Below, one piece after another: positions 19,425-29,297 of a DNA stretch of 64,000 bases (position 1 is its first letter; the number at the start of each line of letters is the position of its first letter). Below the pieces are notes generated by a model, which saw only the letters and a program-made list of their open reading frames with translations, ran no database searches and was not told where the DNA came from. A program made the translations under genes and the position numbers. This DNA is from Guillardia theta CCMP2712. Lineage: Eukaryota > Cryptophyceae > Pyrenomonadales > Geminigeraceae. The stretch lies in the NCBI RefSeq assembly GCF_000315625.1, contig NW_005434542.1, positions 90,524-154,523 of the forward strand, read 5' to 3'.

Positions 19425-19542
19425 ATAAGTGATTGGACATGATGGGTTAAGTTAGTCGGTCCTAACTCGGAGATACTAGTTGATAGGGGAACCGTCTCCG
19501 TGTGAAGGGCGCATCTCGGTGCGCCGCCTATGGAAAGGGAGG
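19425..19542 (+). rRNA. Fragment of large-subunit rRNA, copy 2 (truncated)
   Basis: Same LSU-like core as 11236-11400, but it stops just after CGCCTATGGAAAGGGA, so the GGTTAAT/GGCAAC part is lost. It differs from copy 1 at a few bases (ACCGTCTCC for ATCGTCTCC, TATGG for TATCG). It is a decaying fragment, not a functional rRNA. Confidence 0.6.
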
Positions 19543-19576
19543 CGCCCGGCCGCCGCTGTGAGTCGGAGCCGCAGAC

Positions 19577-20522
19577 ATGCTGGGTTCAACGGTAACAGAG
19601 CTTTGCACATTCGTTGCGGAGCAGTCGCTCGTGTACGATGCCGGCCCGCAAAAGATGCAAGGAAAGCAGCTTCCGAAGTCCAAATCTTTGCACGCGGTCC
19701 GATTGTACCACACAGGGCAAGTGGTGCAAGGGGAGGTGGAAGATACATCGACGTCAACGTAGCTGATCGAATCCCAGCGACGAAACACCATGAAGCGAAT
19801 ATTCTTGTTAACGGAGCACGGGGGGGTGACTATCAAATTCAGCCTGGTTTTGGAGAACAGCGGGTCGGACGACAGAGTCGTGGTCGATCCGGTAGAAATC
19901 TGGTAAGAAACAAGCCTTCCGTTGGCCTGGTCTTGTATGATGATGTAATCGGGGTGGAAAGCATTGTTGGCTATGCCTACCGCCGAAGCGTAAGAAAAGA
20001 TCTGCGTAGAGGTCCAAGACTGCAAGTTGACCAGGTACAACGCGGTAGTGCAGCTGACCACCATGTAGTTGTCGTCTGGCGTCATCGAAGTCGATATTAT
20101 AACGCTAGAATAGGACTGGCTGTAGCACGTGCTGGCAAACTGGAAGTTGCTGAAGTAAAGTTTTCCGGTGGAAATTTCATAGTTCCAGACGTAGAAACTG
20201 GCGTCTGTAAGCCAAATGAAGGATTCGTCGTGGTTGAATACCATCGTGTTCGGCCATATGGTATTCAGCGCCTGAAACCCTTCCGTTGTTGGAGGATTAT
20301 AAGGTAATATGTTGTTGTTCACTCCAAACACACTGGAAAACGTGATGGGGCTCTGGTAAAGCGACACCTTGTTCACGTTCTGCTGTGAATAGTGCAGCGT
20401 AAAGGCGTAAAGATTGTCCTTGCTGACCAACATGGATGACTGAATCGAATTTAGGCCATCGAAAAGGCTCACTGACGTAGACGTCTTCACATCCCACAGG
20501 TATACATACCTGGTCTGTGTCC
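19577..20522 (-). pseudogene. Fragment of a beta-propeller / Cys-rich extracellular-type protein gene
   Basis: About 315 open codons run on the minus strand between two duplication junctions. The reading contains repeated beta-strand-like units (YVYLWDV, SFIWLTDASFYVWNYE, TALYLVNLQSWTS) as in WD/NHL-type propellers. A Cys-rich tail follows (CTTCPVWYNRTACKD, FGSCFPCIFCGPASYTSDC), resembling the ephrin-receptor/TNFR-like modules of large surface proteins. There is no start codon or splice-supported start on the right: the frame runs into the CCCAACCAGCA minisatellite. I read it as an inserted piece of a larger gene that lies elsewhere. Confidence 0.6.
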
Positions 20523-23500
20523 CAACCAGCACCCAACCAGCACCCAACCAGCATCCACACCCTGTTTTACAGTTCAACGGTTATGCAGCTGTTTACTGAC
20601 TGAGGAAAGAAAACCGAACCGGAGCAAACATTATTGAATTGTAAAACATAATATTAAAATTCTCTTGCAGATTTTCAGTATCTGATTTGTGGTCCCTTTT
20701 CGAGCCCTCATACAGCCCCCTTGGAAGGGCATAACTTAATAAACCTCTGCATATAAACCTTAAACAGCCAGATAAATGAAAGAGGTGGAGAGAGAGAGTG
20801 AGCAGTCGAGAGGGAGGGAGGGAGAGGGAGAGAGGAGAGAGGAGAGGTCGAGCGATATATGGGAGGAAGGGGGCAGAGTACCCCTTCCTCTGAGCTGCAG
20901 AGGTGGGGTTATCTGAGCCGCTGCCAGAGTCTCCCGCCGGCCTAGAGAGTAACCAAGATGAAGAGATCAATCACAACAAGCCATGTCAAAGCAGAAACAG
21001 AGTGTCAAGAGGTGAGGTGAGGATGAGAAATGGAAAGCGAAGGAAAGTGAAGGGAAGTGGAAAGCAAAGGAAAATGTGCATCGCACCGATGAGTGAAGTG
21101 GAGATCAGGTGGAAGCGAGTGAACACGCCTCAGAAATAAAGGACAATTTCCTTAGGAAACGAGAGGACTGAGTTGAACTGCGAAGTGGGATAAGGAAGGA
21201 CAATAACTTTGTACCGATAAAGAGAAGGGGATATGATAACGTGAAGTCTTCAAGTAGCACCAACATTGAACTTGATAAAGATGAAGATTGATTCCAAGTG
21301 GTACGAGTAGGTGTGCAGAAAAAAAATAACTTTTGACTTTTGTGAGGTAGAGCTGTGGTAGAGGGTGATGGGAGATGTGAAGTTCGAACTGGTCCACTCC
21401 ACAATTATGAACTTAAACAGAACCATCTCCTGTTGCCCATGACAATTTATCTGCTTGCAGGCTTGAAAGATATCCAAATAATCTGATTCGCGTTCGCATT
21501 TCTCTCAGCTATACTCGTGGCATCAAGAGACATTGATTTGAACTTCAGCACTTCTACTGTCCATTATGAGGGGATTGAATTTTTTTCTGGAAATTTTGCT
21601 CATCCTCCAGCTCTTCCTATCCTTCGAATCTGCGCTTCGATCCGTTGAGACAGGAAAGTATGCTAAGCTCAAGAGCCGTAAGTCGCGCCAAGGCACTGGA
21701 TCTCCTCTATCTCTACGCTTGAAAGGCGGAGAGGACGAGGCAGAGAAGAAAGTTGAATTGAACTCTGTGAGTGTAGTTTTCTGTAATTCACTTGTCAATT
21801 TCTTGGTTTACTGCCTTGCGCGCTTTACCGTTGCAACTCCACTGTTTCTTCTGTCACCGTTGCTTTCTCCACTCTCATTTCCTTTCCCATCTTCCTCATG
21901 CTTATGCCCAAATCCTGATGCTTTTGTTCACAACCTGACTCTCCTGCGTTCCTCTCACTGTGTCTTCCAGACCGCAACATTGAAAAAGCAGCGCGACAAG
22001 ATCAAAAGTAAGAGAGCAAGAAAAAGCAGAGCAATGCAGCAAGACAGACAGGATGAAAAGTCAAAGGAGAAAGCAAGACCAAAAGGAACAAGACAGCAAT
22101 ACAGGCGAGATGAAGAGAAAGAGGAGAGCAAGACAGACGAAATGAGCATACTGGTGGAATCTATCTCACAAATCCAGCGCCGGATCGAGATGTGCCAAGA
22201 CCCGGCAGAAAAGCAACGGCTGACCAGTCAGCTTGAGAGGAAGGAGCTCGAGCACAAGCTCACGCTCGAGAAGAAGGAGCTCGAGCACAAGATCGAGATG
22301 TGCCAAGACCCGGTAGACAAGCAACGGCTGACCAGTCAGCTTGAGAGGAAGGAGCTCGAGCACACGGTCAAGCTCGAGAGGAAGGAGCTCGAGCACAAGA
22401 TCGAGATGTGCCAAGACCCGGCAGAAAAGCAACGGCTGACCAGTCAGCTTGAGAGGAAGGAGCTCGAGCACACGCTCACGCTCGAGAGGAAGGAGCTCGA
22501 GCACAAGCTCACGCTCGAGAGGAAGGAGCTCGAGCACAAGATCGAGATGTGCCAAGACCCGGCAGAAAAGCAACGGCTGACCAGTCAGCTTGAGAGGAAG
22601 GAGCTCGAGCACACGGTCAAGCTCGAGAGGAAGGAGCTCGAGCACAAGCTCACGCTCGAGAAGAAGGAGCTCGAGCACAAGATCGAGATGTGCCAAGACC
22701 CGGCAGAAAAGCAACGGCTGACCAGTCAGCTTGAGAGGAAGGAGCTCGTGCTTGACAAACACAGGGCCGAGGTCCGGGAGGAAGAGGCAGAAAGCGCAAT
22801 TTGGACAGAAAAAACCTTGAGTCGTGATCTGGTGGGGCACAGGGAGGCGAACAAACTCTTCTTTCTCGATCGATCGCTGTTTGATCCAATCAGCTCGTCA
22901 CAAGCAGGGGTGCGTGTGCTGTACTGCCGAGATTCCTTCAATGAGCAGTGGCGTTTCCTTGACGACCGGGTGTGCAAGGCGGGGTGTCTGGGTTGGATTC
23001 TAGGGCCTCCGGGGACGGGGAAGACGACGACGACGATGTCCTTCATGCAATCGCGAGGCATGGAGGAGGGATGGAGGGTGATATGCTTTCGGCTGTGGAA
23101 GTGGGGAATTGTCGAATTCTTACAGGTTGATGATGGCGTATTGAGAAAATGTGAGATGCCTGCCGACAATGCGGGGGCTTGGATACCGAAATTTCTCAGA
23201 GAACGGGCACCGAGCGGGAAGAAGACTTTGGTGTCTATAGATGGTTACCGACAGGGGGAGCAAGCACATGGATTTGTGCTGAGTGCTTGCCTGTATTGGG
23301 TTCATCGTGAACTGGAGAATCGGCGGCTTGTTATCACAACGTCGATGAGCTCTCGAGCAAAGAAGAGTTCCGAGCAAGATGCGAATGAGAAGGTCGAAGA
23401 AATGATGGTGTATTCGTGGACAATGGAAGAGTATCTGGAAGCCTGTAGGTACGACGCGTTCTATAAGAGTGTGGCTGATGTGATGAAATGGAGCTTGGAT

Positions 23501-24901
23501 GAAGAAGAGGGAAGCATGGATGAAGGCGAGGGAAGCATGGATGAGACAGAACAAGAGAGAAGGTCGAGAGAAATCGAGTCAAAGTATCAGATTGTAGGAG
23601 GCTCATGCCGATATATGTTTGAACGTAGGACAGATGAAGCGATCCAAGAACTCCGTGACGGGATAGAGGCTGTTCCTGATTTTGCGTCCCTGTTTGACAT
23701 GGGGATGGGAGAGCGTGCAAACAATGCTGTGAATCGCCTGCATGGGAAGTATCGTGTCGAAGACGAGGTGCACTGGACGCTTGTCAGCAGGTTTGTTTCC
23801 ATGGAGCTAGCACAGAGGCTTGGAGAAACGTTTGTGAGGAAGATTGAAGAACTCGTTGACGCAACTGGGAATCCGACACTTCGGGGTTGGTTGTTTGAGA
23901 TGCTGTTCTTTGCTCGGATACGAGGGGCAGGGCTGCAGCTTACCACGAGGTCCGAGATAGTCGACGATTGGAAAAGATGTAACGTGATAAGGCTGGAAGC
24001 TATGCAAATCCATAAGCTGCAGGAAAAGACAAAAGTAGCAAGGGTGTGCCTGAAGCCATTGAAATGGAATCAGGGGGGCTACGATGCAGTGATTGTTGAC
24101 TGGAGTGAAAAATTTGTGCGCTTTGTGCAGGTAACGACTAGGCAGTCGCATGACCTCAAACTGCGATACATGGCAAAGTGCCTGCAACTTTTGGGCATTG
24201 GGAAGGAGGAAGGCTGGAAGGTGGAGATAGTGTTTGTCGTTCCCGAGGAGATTCTCAACAGCTTCAGCGTGAAGAATGTGGAAAATAAAGGCATTCTTGC
24301 AAGGTACGGGTGGACCCGCGGCAATGAAGCGATCGAAGCGCAGGTGTTTGGTATGGATCCCAGAACGCGACGGTAGACCGGCGACATTGATGAGGAAGTT
24401 GCCAGGTGAGTCGCTTGATGCCTGACGTGATGGGTTTGCATCGTGTAATGGAAGGTGCACAGGTTGCAACCAAACCAAGCACATGCTTAAACGACCTCGG
24501 CTGGATAACGCATAGTTGCCAAGCAACTTAGTTTGATATCAACTTCATTTAGGAAGCAACACAACCAACACAGAGGTTCTTTGGTCACACTAGACCAATT
24601 GCTCTGCTCCTATATCCCCCCCAGTTGCAATAGCAGGAGAAGGCTTTCTATGTACAAGCCAACAACGGCGGCAGTATTCTGTTGTGCATGTTGTGTTCTA
24701 GTAAATGCAGCATTGACTGTTCTAGTTCACTATGTGACTGCAGAACATTGTCCTCAAAACGAGAGGAGTGCTTGATGGCAAATTTCTTTCGTCAAAAATG
24801 GAAATGCCAGTCATGGAGAATCATACTGTGGTCGAGAAACAACCATGCAGAATGGTAGCAAGATGAAGCTAACGTCCATTGTCATGTGCTGCCCGAGTGA
24901 C
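20522..24901. repeat. Segmental duplication block B, copy 2
   Basis: Copy of 12790-17049 carrying the intact NTPase/nuclease-like gene. It starts in the CCCAACCAGCA minisatellite and ends at GTGCTGCCCGAGTGAC. Confidence 0.93.
21566..24376 (+). CDS. Coiled-coil / P-loop NTPase / nuclease-like protein (Crinkler-RHS effector-like), intact copy
   Basis: Two exons are likely: 21566-21766 and 21971-24376. The 204-bp GTGAGT...TTCCAG intron is a multiple of three without stops, so retained (936 aa) and spliced (868 aa) forms are both open. A hydrophobic leader ending near SFESA precedes SLRLKGGED. Next come basic residues and tandem coiled-coil units (IEMCQDPAEKQRLTSQLERK, LERKELEHK) at 22185-22760. 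A P-loop follows: Walker A GPPGTGKT (about 23004-23027) and Walker B-like TLVSIDGY (about 23226-23249). The C-terminal domain has GYDAVIVDW then FVQVTTRQSH (24079-24150), as in the restriction-endonuclease-fold domains of Crinkler/RHS (CR) proteins. CR proteins are known as effectors, selfish-element products or intragenomic conflict genes. The leader suggests entry into the secretory path. Family assignment rests on motif order only. Confidence 0.72.
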   Translation: MRGLNFFLEILLILQLFLSFESALRSVETGKYAKLKSRKSRQGTGSPLSLRLKGGEDEAEKKVELNSVSVVFCNSLVNFLVYCLARFTVATPLFLLSPLLSPLSFPFPSSSCLCPNPDAFVHNLTLLRSSHCVFQTATLKKQRDKIKSKRARKSRAMQQDRQDEKSKEKARPKGTRQQYRRDEEKEESKTDEMSILVESISQIQRRIEMCQDPAEKQRLTSQLERKELEHKLTLEKKELEHKIEMCQDPVDKQRLTSQLERKELEHTVKLERKELEHKIEMCQDPAEKQRLTSQLERKELEHTLTLERKELEHKLTLERKELEHKIEMCQDPAEKQRLTSQLERKELEHTVKLERKELEHKLTLEKKELEHKIEMCQDPAEKQRLTSQLERKELVLDKHRAEVREEEAESAIWTEKTLSRDLVGHREANKLFFLDRSLFDPISSSQAGVRVLYCRDSFNEQWRFLDDRVCKAGCLGWILGPPGTGKTTTTMSFMQSRGMEEGWRVICFRLWKWGIVEFLQVDDGVLRKCEMPADNAGAWIPKFLRERAPSGKKTLVSIDGYRQGEQAHGFVLSACLYWVHRELENRRLVITTSMSSRAKKSSEQDANEKVEEMMVYSWTMEEYLEACRYDAFYKSVADVMKWSLDEEEGSMDEGEGSMDETEQERRSREIESKYQIVGGSCRYMFERRTDEAIQELRDGIEAVPDFASLFDMGMGERANNAVNRLHGKYRVEDEVHWTLVSRFVSMELAQRLGETFVRKIEELVDATGNPTLRGWLFEMLFFARIRGAGLQLTTRSEIVDDWKRCNVIRLEAMQIHKLQEKTKVARVCLKPLKWNQGGYDAVIVDWSEKFVRFVQVTTRQSHDLKLRYMAKCLQLLGIGKEEGWKVEIVFVVPEEILNSFSVKNVENKGILARYGWTRGNEAIEAQVFGMDPRTRR

Positions 24902-25140
24902 GAAGAGCAAAGCATTGCGGCTGGGCCAAAGGTGAAAGACATGCTCCCCTGCGATGCACACTTTGGATCATAAAGCTACAGATATCAACATGATTGAGGG
25001 ACAAAACATTGAGATAATCTGAACAAGCTTCAGGCAGAGATGGGTTTAGGGTTTGGGACTCATTACGAAGAAAACGAAGCACTGAATATAGTACTGCTGG
25101 GTGCCTGCTGTCAGAGCTCATAGGAACCAAGCCTGATTGC
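24377..25140. other. 3' flank of the duplicated gene and short unique spacer
   Basis: The shared flank runs to 24901. Unique DNA follows, with one TTTAGGGTTT motif near 25044. No gene was recognised. Confidence 0.6.
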
Positions 25141-25240
25141 AGGTGAGTCTGTTGAATTCAAGGTTAGTGACAAAGTATTGTTATCTACCAAGATGTTGCG
25201 TTTCGTGGGCCCCTTCACTATTGTGGATGCTCGTACCATA
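25141..25240 (+). mobile_element. Relic of Ty3/gypsy retrotransposon polyprotein (integrase C-terminal part)
   Basis: The plus strand reads ESVEFKVSDKVLLSTKMLRF then VGPFTIVDA. This matches the well-known end of gypsy integrases, in which a GDKVLLST block is followed some 20 residues later by a FxGPFxI block. Here the two blocks are fused with the linker missing and no other pol domain is present, so this is a short, internally deleted remnant. Confidence 0.6.
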
Positions 25241-25433
25241 TGGCATCATCCAAAACAACCAACTTTTAAAACAAACCAATTATGGATAGGAGGTTTCTGC
25301 CATGTAATGAAAGCTGTGGATGTAAATCTACACTTTGGATCGGTTGATTCCTTATTTTCAAAGTCGATGGGTTTGATTTCACGACGCGTCAGGATATCAT
25401 GCAGCAGATCGTTATCGGGAACGTAGTGCAAGT

Positions 25434-26006
25434 TCATGATATTTTGTCTTCCATGAGCTCCCTGAACTCCTTGGTGAGAACTTCCTTTCTGTTGACATAG
25501 AGCCATTGCAAAAGACGTATCATGGAGCTGGTATACATCTTCCTGCTCTTCTTCGATATCGTATTCTCGCGGATAGCTTCCACTGATGCTTCGAGCGCTG
25601 CTTCGTCCTGAACACGTAAGTTGTCCCACAAAGCAGACTCAGCTTCTGTAGAAGAATGTTTTCGTTTTGGTCGTGCTTTGTTGGTTCTTGCAGCAGCAGT
25701 GGGATCTTGAAACATCGAGCTTGGTCCCTCCATCCCATCATCTAACTGTGACGTGCGAGAGGACACTGACATGCCATCTCCTTCCGATTCGTCAATTGCT
25801 ATCGCTGACTGCACATCATTGCTGGGAGGAGGCGGCGATTGACAACCACAAAATCCAGGATCCTCACTTCGAAAACTGGCACATACTGCATGAAAGTTGC
25901 CACCACATTTCCGGCACTTATGTCCAGTCCCAGTCGCAGGGTTGCATGGAGCTCCCTGTATACGACATTCGCGTCCAAACAGGCATTCTCCGCTTGTTTC
26001 CGCCAT
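25434..26006 (-). CDS. Cys-rich protein with tyrosine-recombinase-like core-binding segment, probably a transposon relic
   Basis: A 190-codon ORF from an ATG at 26006. Residues 8-55 have Cys/His spacing like a treble-clef or PHD-type zinc module (CLFGREC, CNPATGTGHKCRKC, HAVCASF, GFCGC). A Ser/Asp-rich linker and a basic patch (RPKRKH) follow. Near the C-terminus SKKSRKMYTSSMIRLLQWLY resembles the N-terminal SAM-like domain of tyrosine recombinases, as in Crypton-type elements. The frame stops at 25436, but another frame continues to about 25260 with plausible coding text (NLHYVPDNDLLHDIL), so a frameshift or missed intron is likely. No catalytic recombinase domain remains. Copying from an element is inference. 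Confidence 0.45.
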   Translation of the reverse strand: MAETSGECLFGRECRIQGAPCNPATGTGHKCRKCGGNFHAVCASFRSEDPGFCGCQSPPPPSNDVQSAIAIDESEGDGMSVSSRTSQLDDGMEGPSSMFQDPTAAARTNKARPKRKHSSTEAESALWDNLRVQDEAALEASVEAIRENTISKKSRKMYTSSMIRLLQWLYVNRKEVLTKEFRELMEDKIS

Positions 26007-27847
26007 CCCTCAAAAACATAGTATCTGTGATACCAGGGACGGGCCACCCTTTTAGGTATCGGGTTTAGGGTTTAGACTAATTCAATAGTATTCCGGGACC
26101 GGGCCCGTTGCGGAAGTGGACAGAGGCATGCTGCTCCGACTGGCTCTCAGTGGCGCGTAGGCCGCTCGGAGAGCGCAAGGGCACCGGAGGAAGCTGCGCC
26201 GGAGCAAGAGGTTTGTGCAGTTCAAACAGCTTTCTAAGTCACATGATGGTACTACAGCCTATGATGATGAGAGCGTTCGCAACCTGCTGTCACAGCATTC
26301 ACAAACCCATATCATGGCAGCCCCTAGCAAATCTGGTCTTTTTTTTTCTGCTTTTTTGGGGGTTCACATGGGGTCCGTACTAGTATACACTCCCTGTTGA
26401 GAACTACCCCCAGTGTTTTCACAGATCAAAGGGGGGGTAGAGACTGAGAGACTGACAGGACAAAAGCGGGGTGGGGTGATTTGAACTTTCTCTGGCGTGG
26501 AACCCTTCAACCCCCGCCTTGGTTTTAGAGGTACTGCAATTTTAGTTCAAGTTACCCATCACATACATGGTAGTATAGATTGTACTGTATGAAAACATAT
26601 TGGTACAAAAGAGAGGTTTCATGGTACAGAAGTTCCCCCCTCCACCACCCTACCCCCTTCTTATACGGCGGTCACCGCGGCGCGGCTGGCCGGGCCCGGG
26701 GGGCCAGGCCCGGTCGAACGGTGGCATTTTGTTCTTAGTACCGGGTTAGTTAGTGACCCGGCGCGGTACATAAGTGGCAAACTTGAAAGTTTTTTAAAAA
26801 CTTCATCGGCACGGTCGACCTTCGGCGAAGGAAAAGAAGAGGCTGGAGGCAGCTAGAAGCCTCTGCGAGTCAGTATAATCTGAGTAGAACTATAAACATG
26901 ATGCCAAGTTGATGGGATTGAATCAATATACTACAAACTATCATAAGATTGATTCGCAATAAACTTTAAACTTGAACATTCTTTTTTACGGCCACCCACC
27001 CCTAGACAGGTGCAAAGGCAAAAGACCCCATGGAAGATTCTGGGGGCAGCAAATTTAAATAGGAGAAAATTGGTAGGAACATGATTGATGTCTTTCTGTA
27101 TTCCCTACAGAAGTCTTCAGTCAAGTCAATTAAAAGTTTATACGAGGTTATTGAGATGCGTCTGCTCGTGAAGAAGATTTGAAAGATTGAGTTCTGAGAG
27201 TCTTTAGATTTGAAGCGTTGCAAGAAGAGATTTTTAAATTCATTTATATAGGACCAGAGTCAGCTGGAGCGGTCTGGCGAGCGCGAGATCAATTGAGATC
27301 TCAATCTCAACAAACGAGATTATTCGAGATCGCGACCCCCTGTTCGATGGGGAGAAACAAGGGGCGGTGGAATGGGGGGAGAAGGCGGAGGGGTGAAAAT
27401 GCAGGAGAAGAGGAAGCGATGAAAAGCAGAAGAAATGAGAGGACGGTAGAAACAAAGAGGATCGCAAACTACTCATGAGCAAAAACAGCAAGCGAATATG
27501 TCGCAGGAAGGCGGAGGTGTGTGCGTAAAAGTGAAGAAATAGATGATGAATTAGAAGCAACAAGTACAAAGACGGGGATATGGAGGATGTGAGAAATAAC
27601 AAGCAGATCAAAATGACCATGTAACAAAATGCTGTTAGCTTCTTCAATGTAGCTTTTGATATATAGAATATTTCGCACCCAACTACCTGAAAAAAATGAT
27701 ATTTTTCAGTCTTTGCTTGAGGAATATTTCGTTTTTCATTTATCAGACCAATCATTGCTCCAACACATTGCCTTTCTAAAAATGATACTTCTCGATTTCT
27801 TGTGAAACATTTTGACGATATCCAAAGATTTGAAGGCAGAAGATAAG
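26007..27847. other. Intergenic, no supported gene
   Basis: Contains a TTTAGGGTTTAG motif near 26060, T-rich and G-rich runs, C-rich GTACC stretches (26560-26660), and GC-rich DNA near 26670-26770. AT-rich sequence follows. The short ORFs have no splice or domain support. Confidence 0.6.
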
Positions 27848-29297
27848 ATGAACGCTTCGCAATTTACAAAACAGCAGATGACAAAACAGGTAATTGTTGA
27901 TGTTTGTGTTGTTTTTGCTTGACTCGCAGCCCCAGCTCCAAATTTTCCCCCGAAGGAAAGCAGGGCAGTCAAAGAGGGATCATGGATCGAATACAGCAGG
28001 TATGCATTCGTCTGCTGCAAAGAACATAATGACGCTGTTCTGCAGTTGTTCTCAGTTTAGAGATCCTTCAATCTTTCTCGGAAGTTCCCCTGGTTCAAGC
28101 TGCAAAGAAACTTGTAGGAGTGGCAATCCCATTGCCCCGGCGTCTTGACTTTCTGACTGTCAGGGGATATCAAAGACTGCATTGAAGAGCGCTTGCCGGT
28201 AGTTTGTATGTACGCTGAGAGTTGAGAAGAGCTCATCGAAAGTTTCTAGAACTTTAGGATTGGAGCGTTGGCCATTTCGCAAGCCAAATGACCCCCAAGG
28301 CCCAGGTGGAGCCGAGGAGTTTGTTGAGGAGAGGGAATAATCCTATTGGCAGGGGATTCGTTACAGACAAGCGATATCAATATGCTCAATCACGGCAAGC
28401 AGGTCAGGACAGTCAGTACCTCTGGTCCAATGGGCTCACCTTGTTGGAAGGATAACAGCAACTCCGAAGTAGACAGTCAGTTTTCGACATCAGAATGCAC
28501 CAAAGGGAGTGAGACAACAGCTTCGGTAAGCTTTGCTGAAGTACATGAGATGAAGAGCTCACCTGAGTTGTCCAGCAACGATCGGGCGAAGACGACTATC
28601 AAAGCAGTGAGGATCAGAACAGCGACTCGAACGATCTTTCATGGTAAAATGATAGAGGCCACCAGGGGATCAGACTGAACGGCTCACAGGATGTCGGAGA
28701 ATCCTCTAGGAACGATGCAGGTGGGTCTGCTAGCGTGTGTGGGGAAGTACTCAAGATTCTGAACCAATTTCTAGAATATCATGTGCCTGAACAGCCTTGA
28801 CGATGCTAGCAAGTTGAGGTGGCTACAAGGAGGTAGAGAAGACAGGGAGCATTGACTTGTCTGTCCAGCCAACCATTCGCCATCAATCAATCGGTCGAGC
28901 AATCCTCAGGGCAGTCAAGTGGTGCGTTGAGGTTTGTGCAGAGCCCGAGGGCTGACCTTGTCCCATAGGAGAGGATGATCTGGATAGCTACAACAGCAGC
29001 AAGTGAGTTCTTTGAGCTCCCATCCTGTCCTGCCGCTGACTCTGATACTCTGCCCCCAGCAAGCAGAGCCCTGAAGAGGAGGACGAGTACCCTCTCCACG
29101 TGAGGGGAGACTTTGTCTTCCCAGGACCGTGCAGATTCTCTAAGAAGGTCTGTCTGCGGATGGCAAAGGGGAGGGATGACGCCGTACACCAGGATGGGCG
29201 GTTGGAGTTCTCGAGCTTCAACGGGAGCTTCGTCTCCTGTTTCAACCAGCAGCTGTCGATCCCCAATTTCAACTTCGCCGATGACTTCTGGTATTGA
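27848..29297 (+). CDS. Multi-exon gene of unknown function
   Basis: Splice sites and phase agree over several exons. Exon 1 (27848-27889) starts MNASQFTKQQ. Exon 2 is 27930-27999. Exon 3 starts at 28061 and encodes EILQSFSEVPLVQAAKKLVG and IPLPRRLDFLT. Middle exons in 28360-28530 (DSLQTSDINMLNHGKQ and a Ser/Thr-rich part ending GSETTAS before GTAAGC) are less sure. A small acidic exon with GEDDLDSYNSS (about 28970-29000) precedes the last one (29061-29297), which contains EEEDEYPLHVRGDFVFPGP and ends in FADDFWY. The protein is soluble-looking, with acidic and Ser-rich linkers. I recognise no domain. Confidence 0.5.

Larger units (their letters stand above)
17793..19544. repeat. Segmental duplication block A, copy 2
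   Basis: Copy of 9591-11345. Small differences include a missing GACGG near 19313 and a missing GCCC near 19355. The right end is joined, after a short GGCGCCCGGCCG remnant and GAGTCGGAGCCG, to the propeller fragment at about 19577. Confidence 0.9.
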
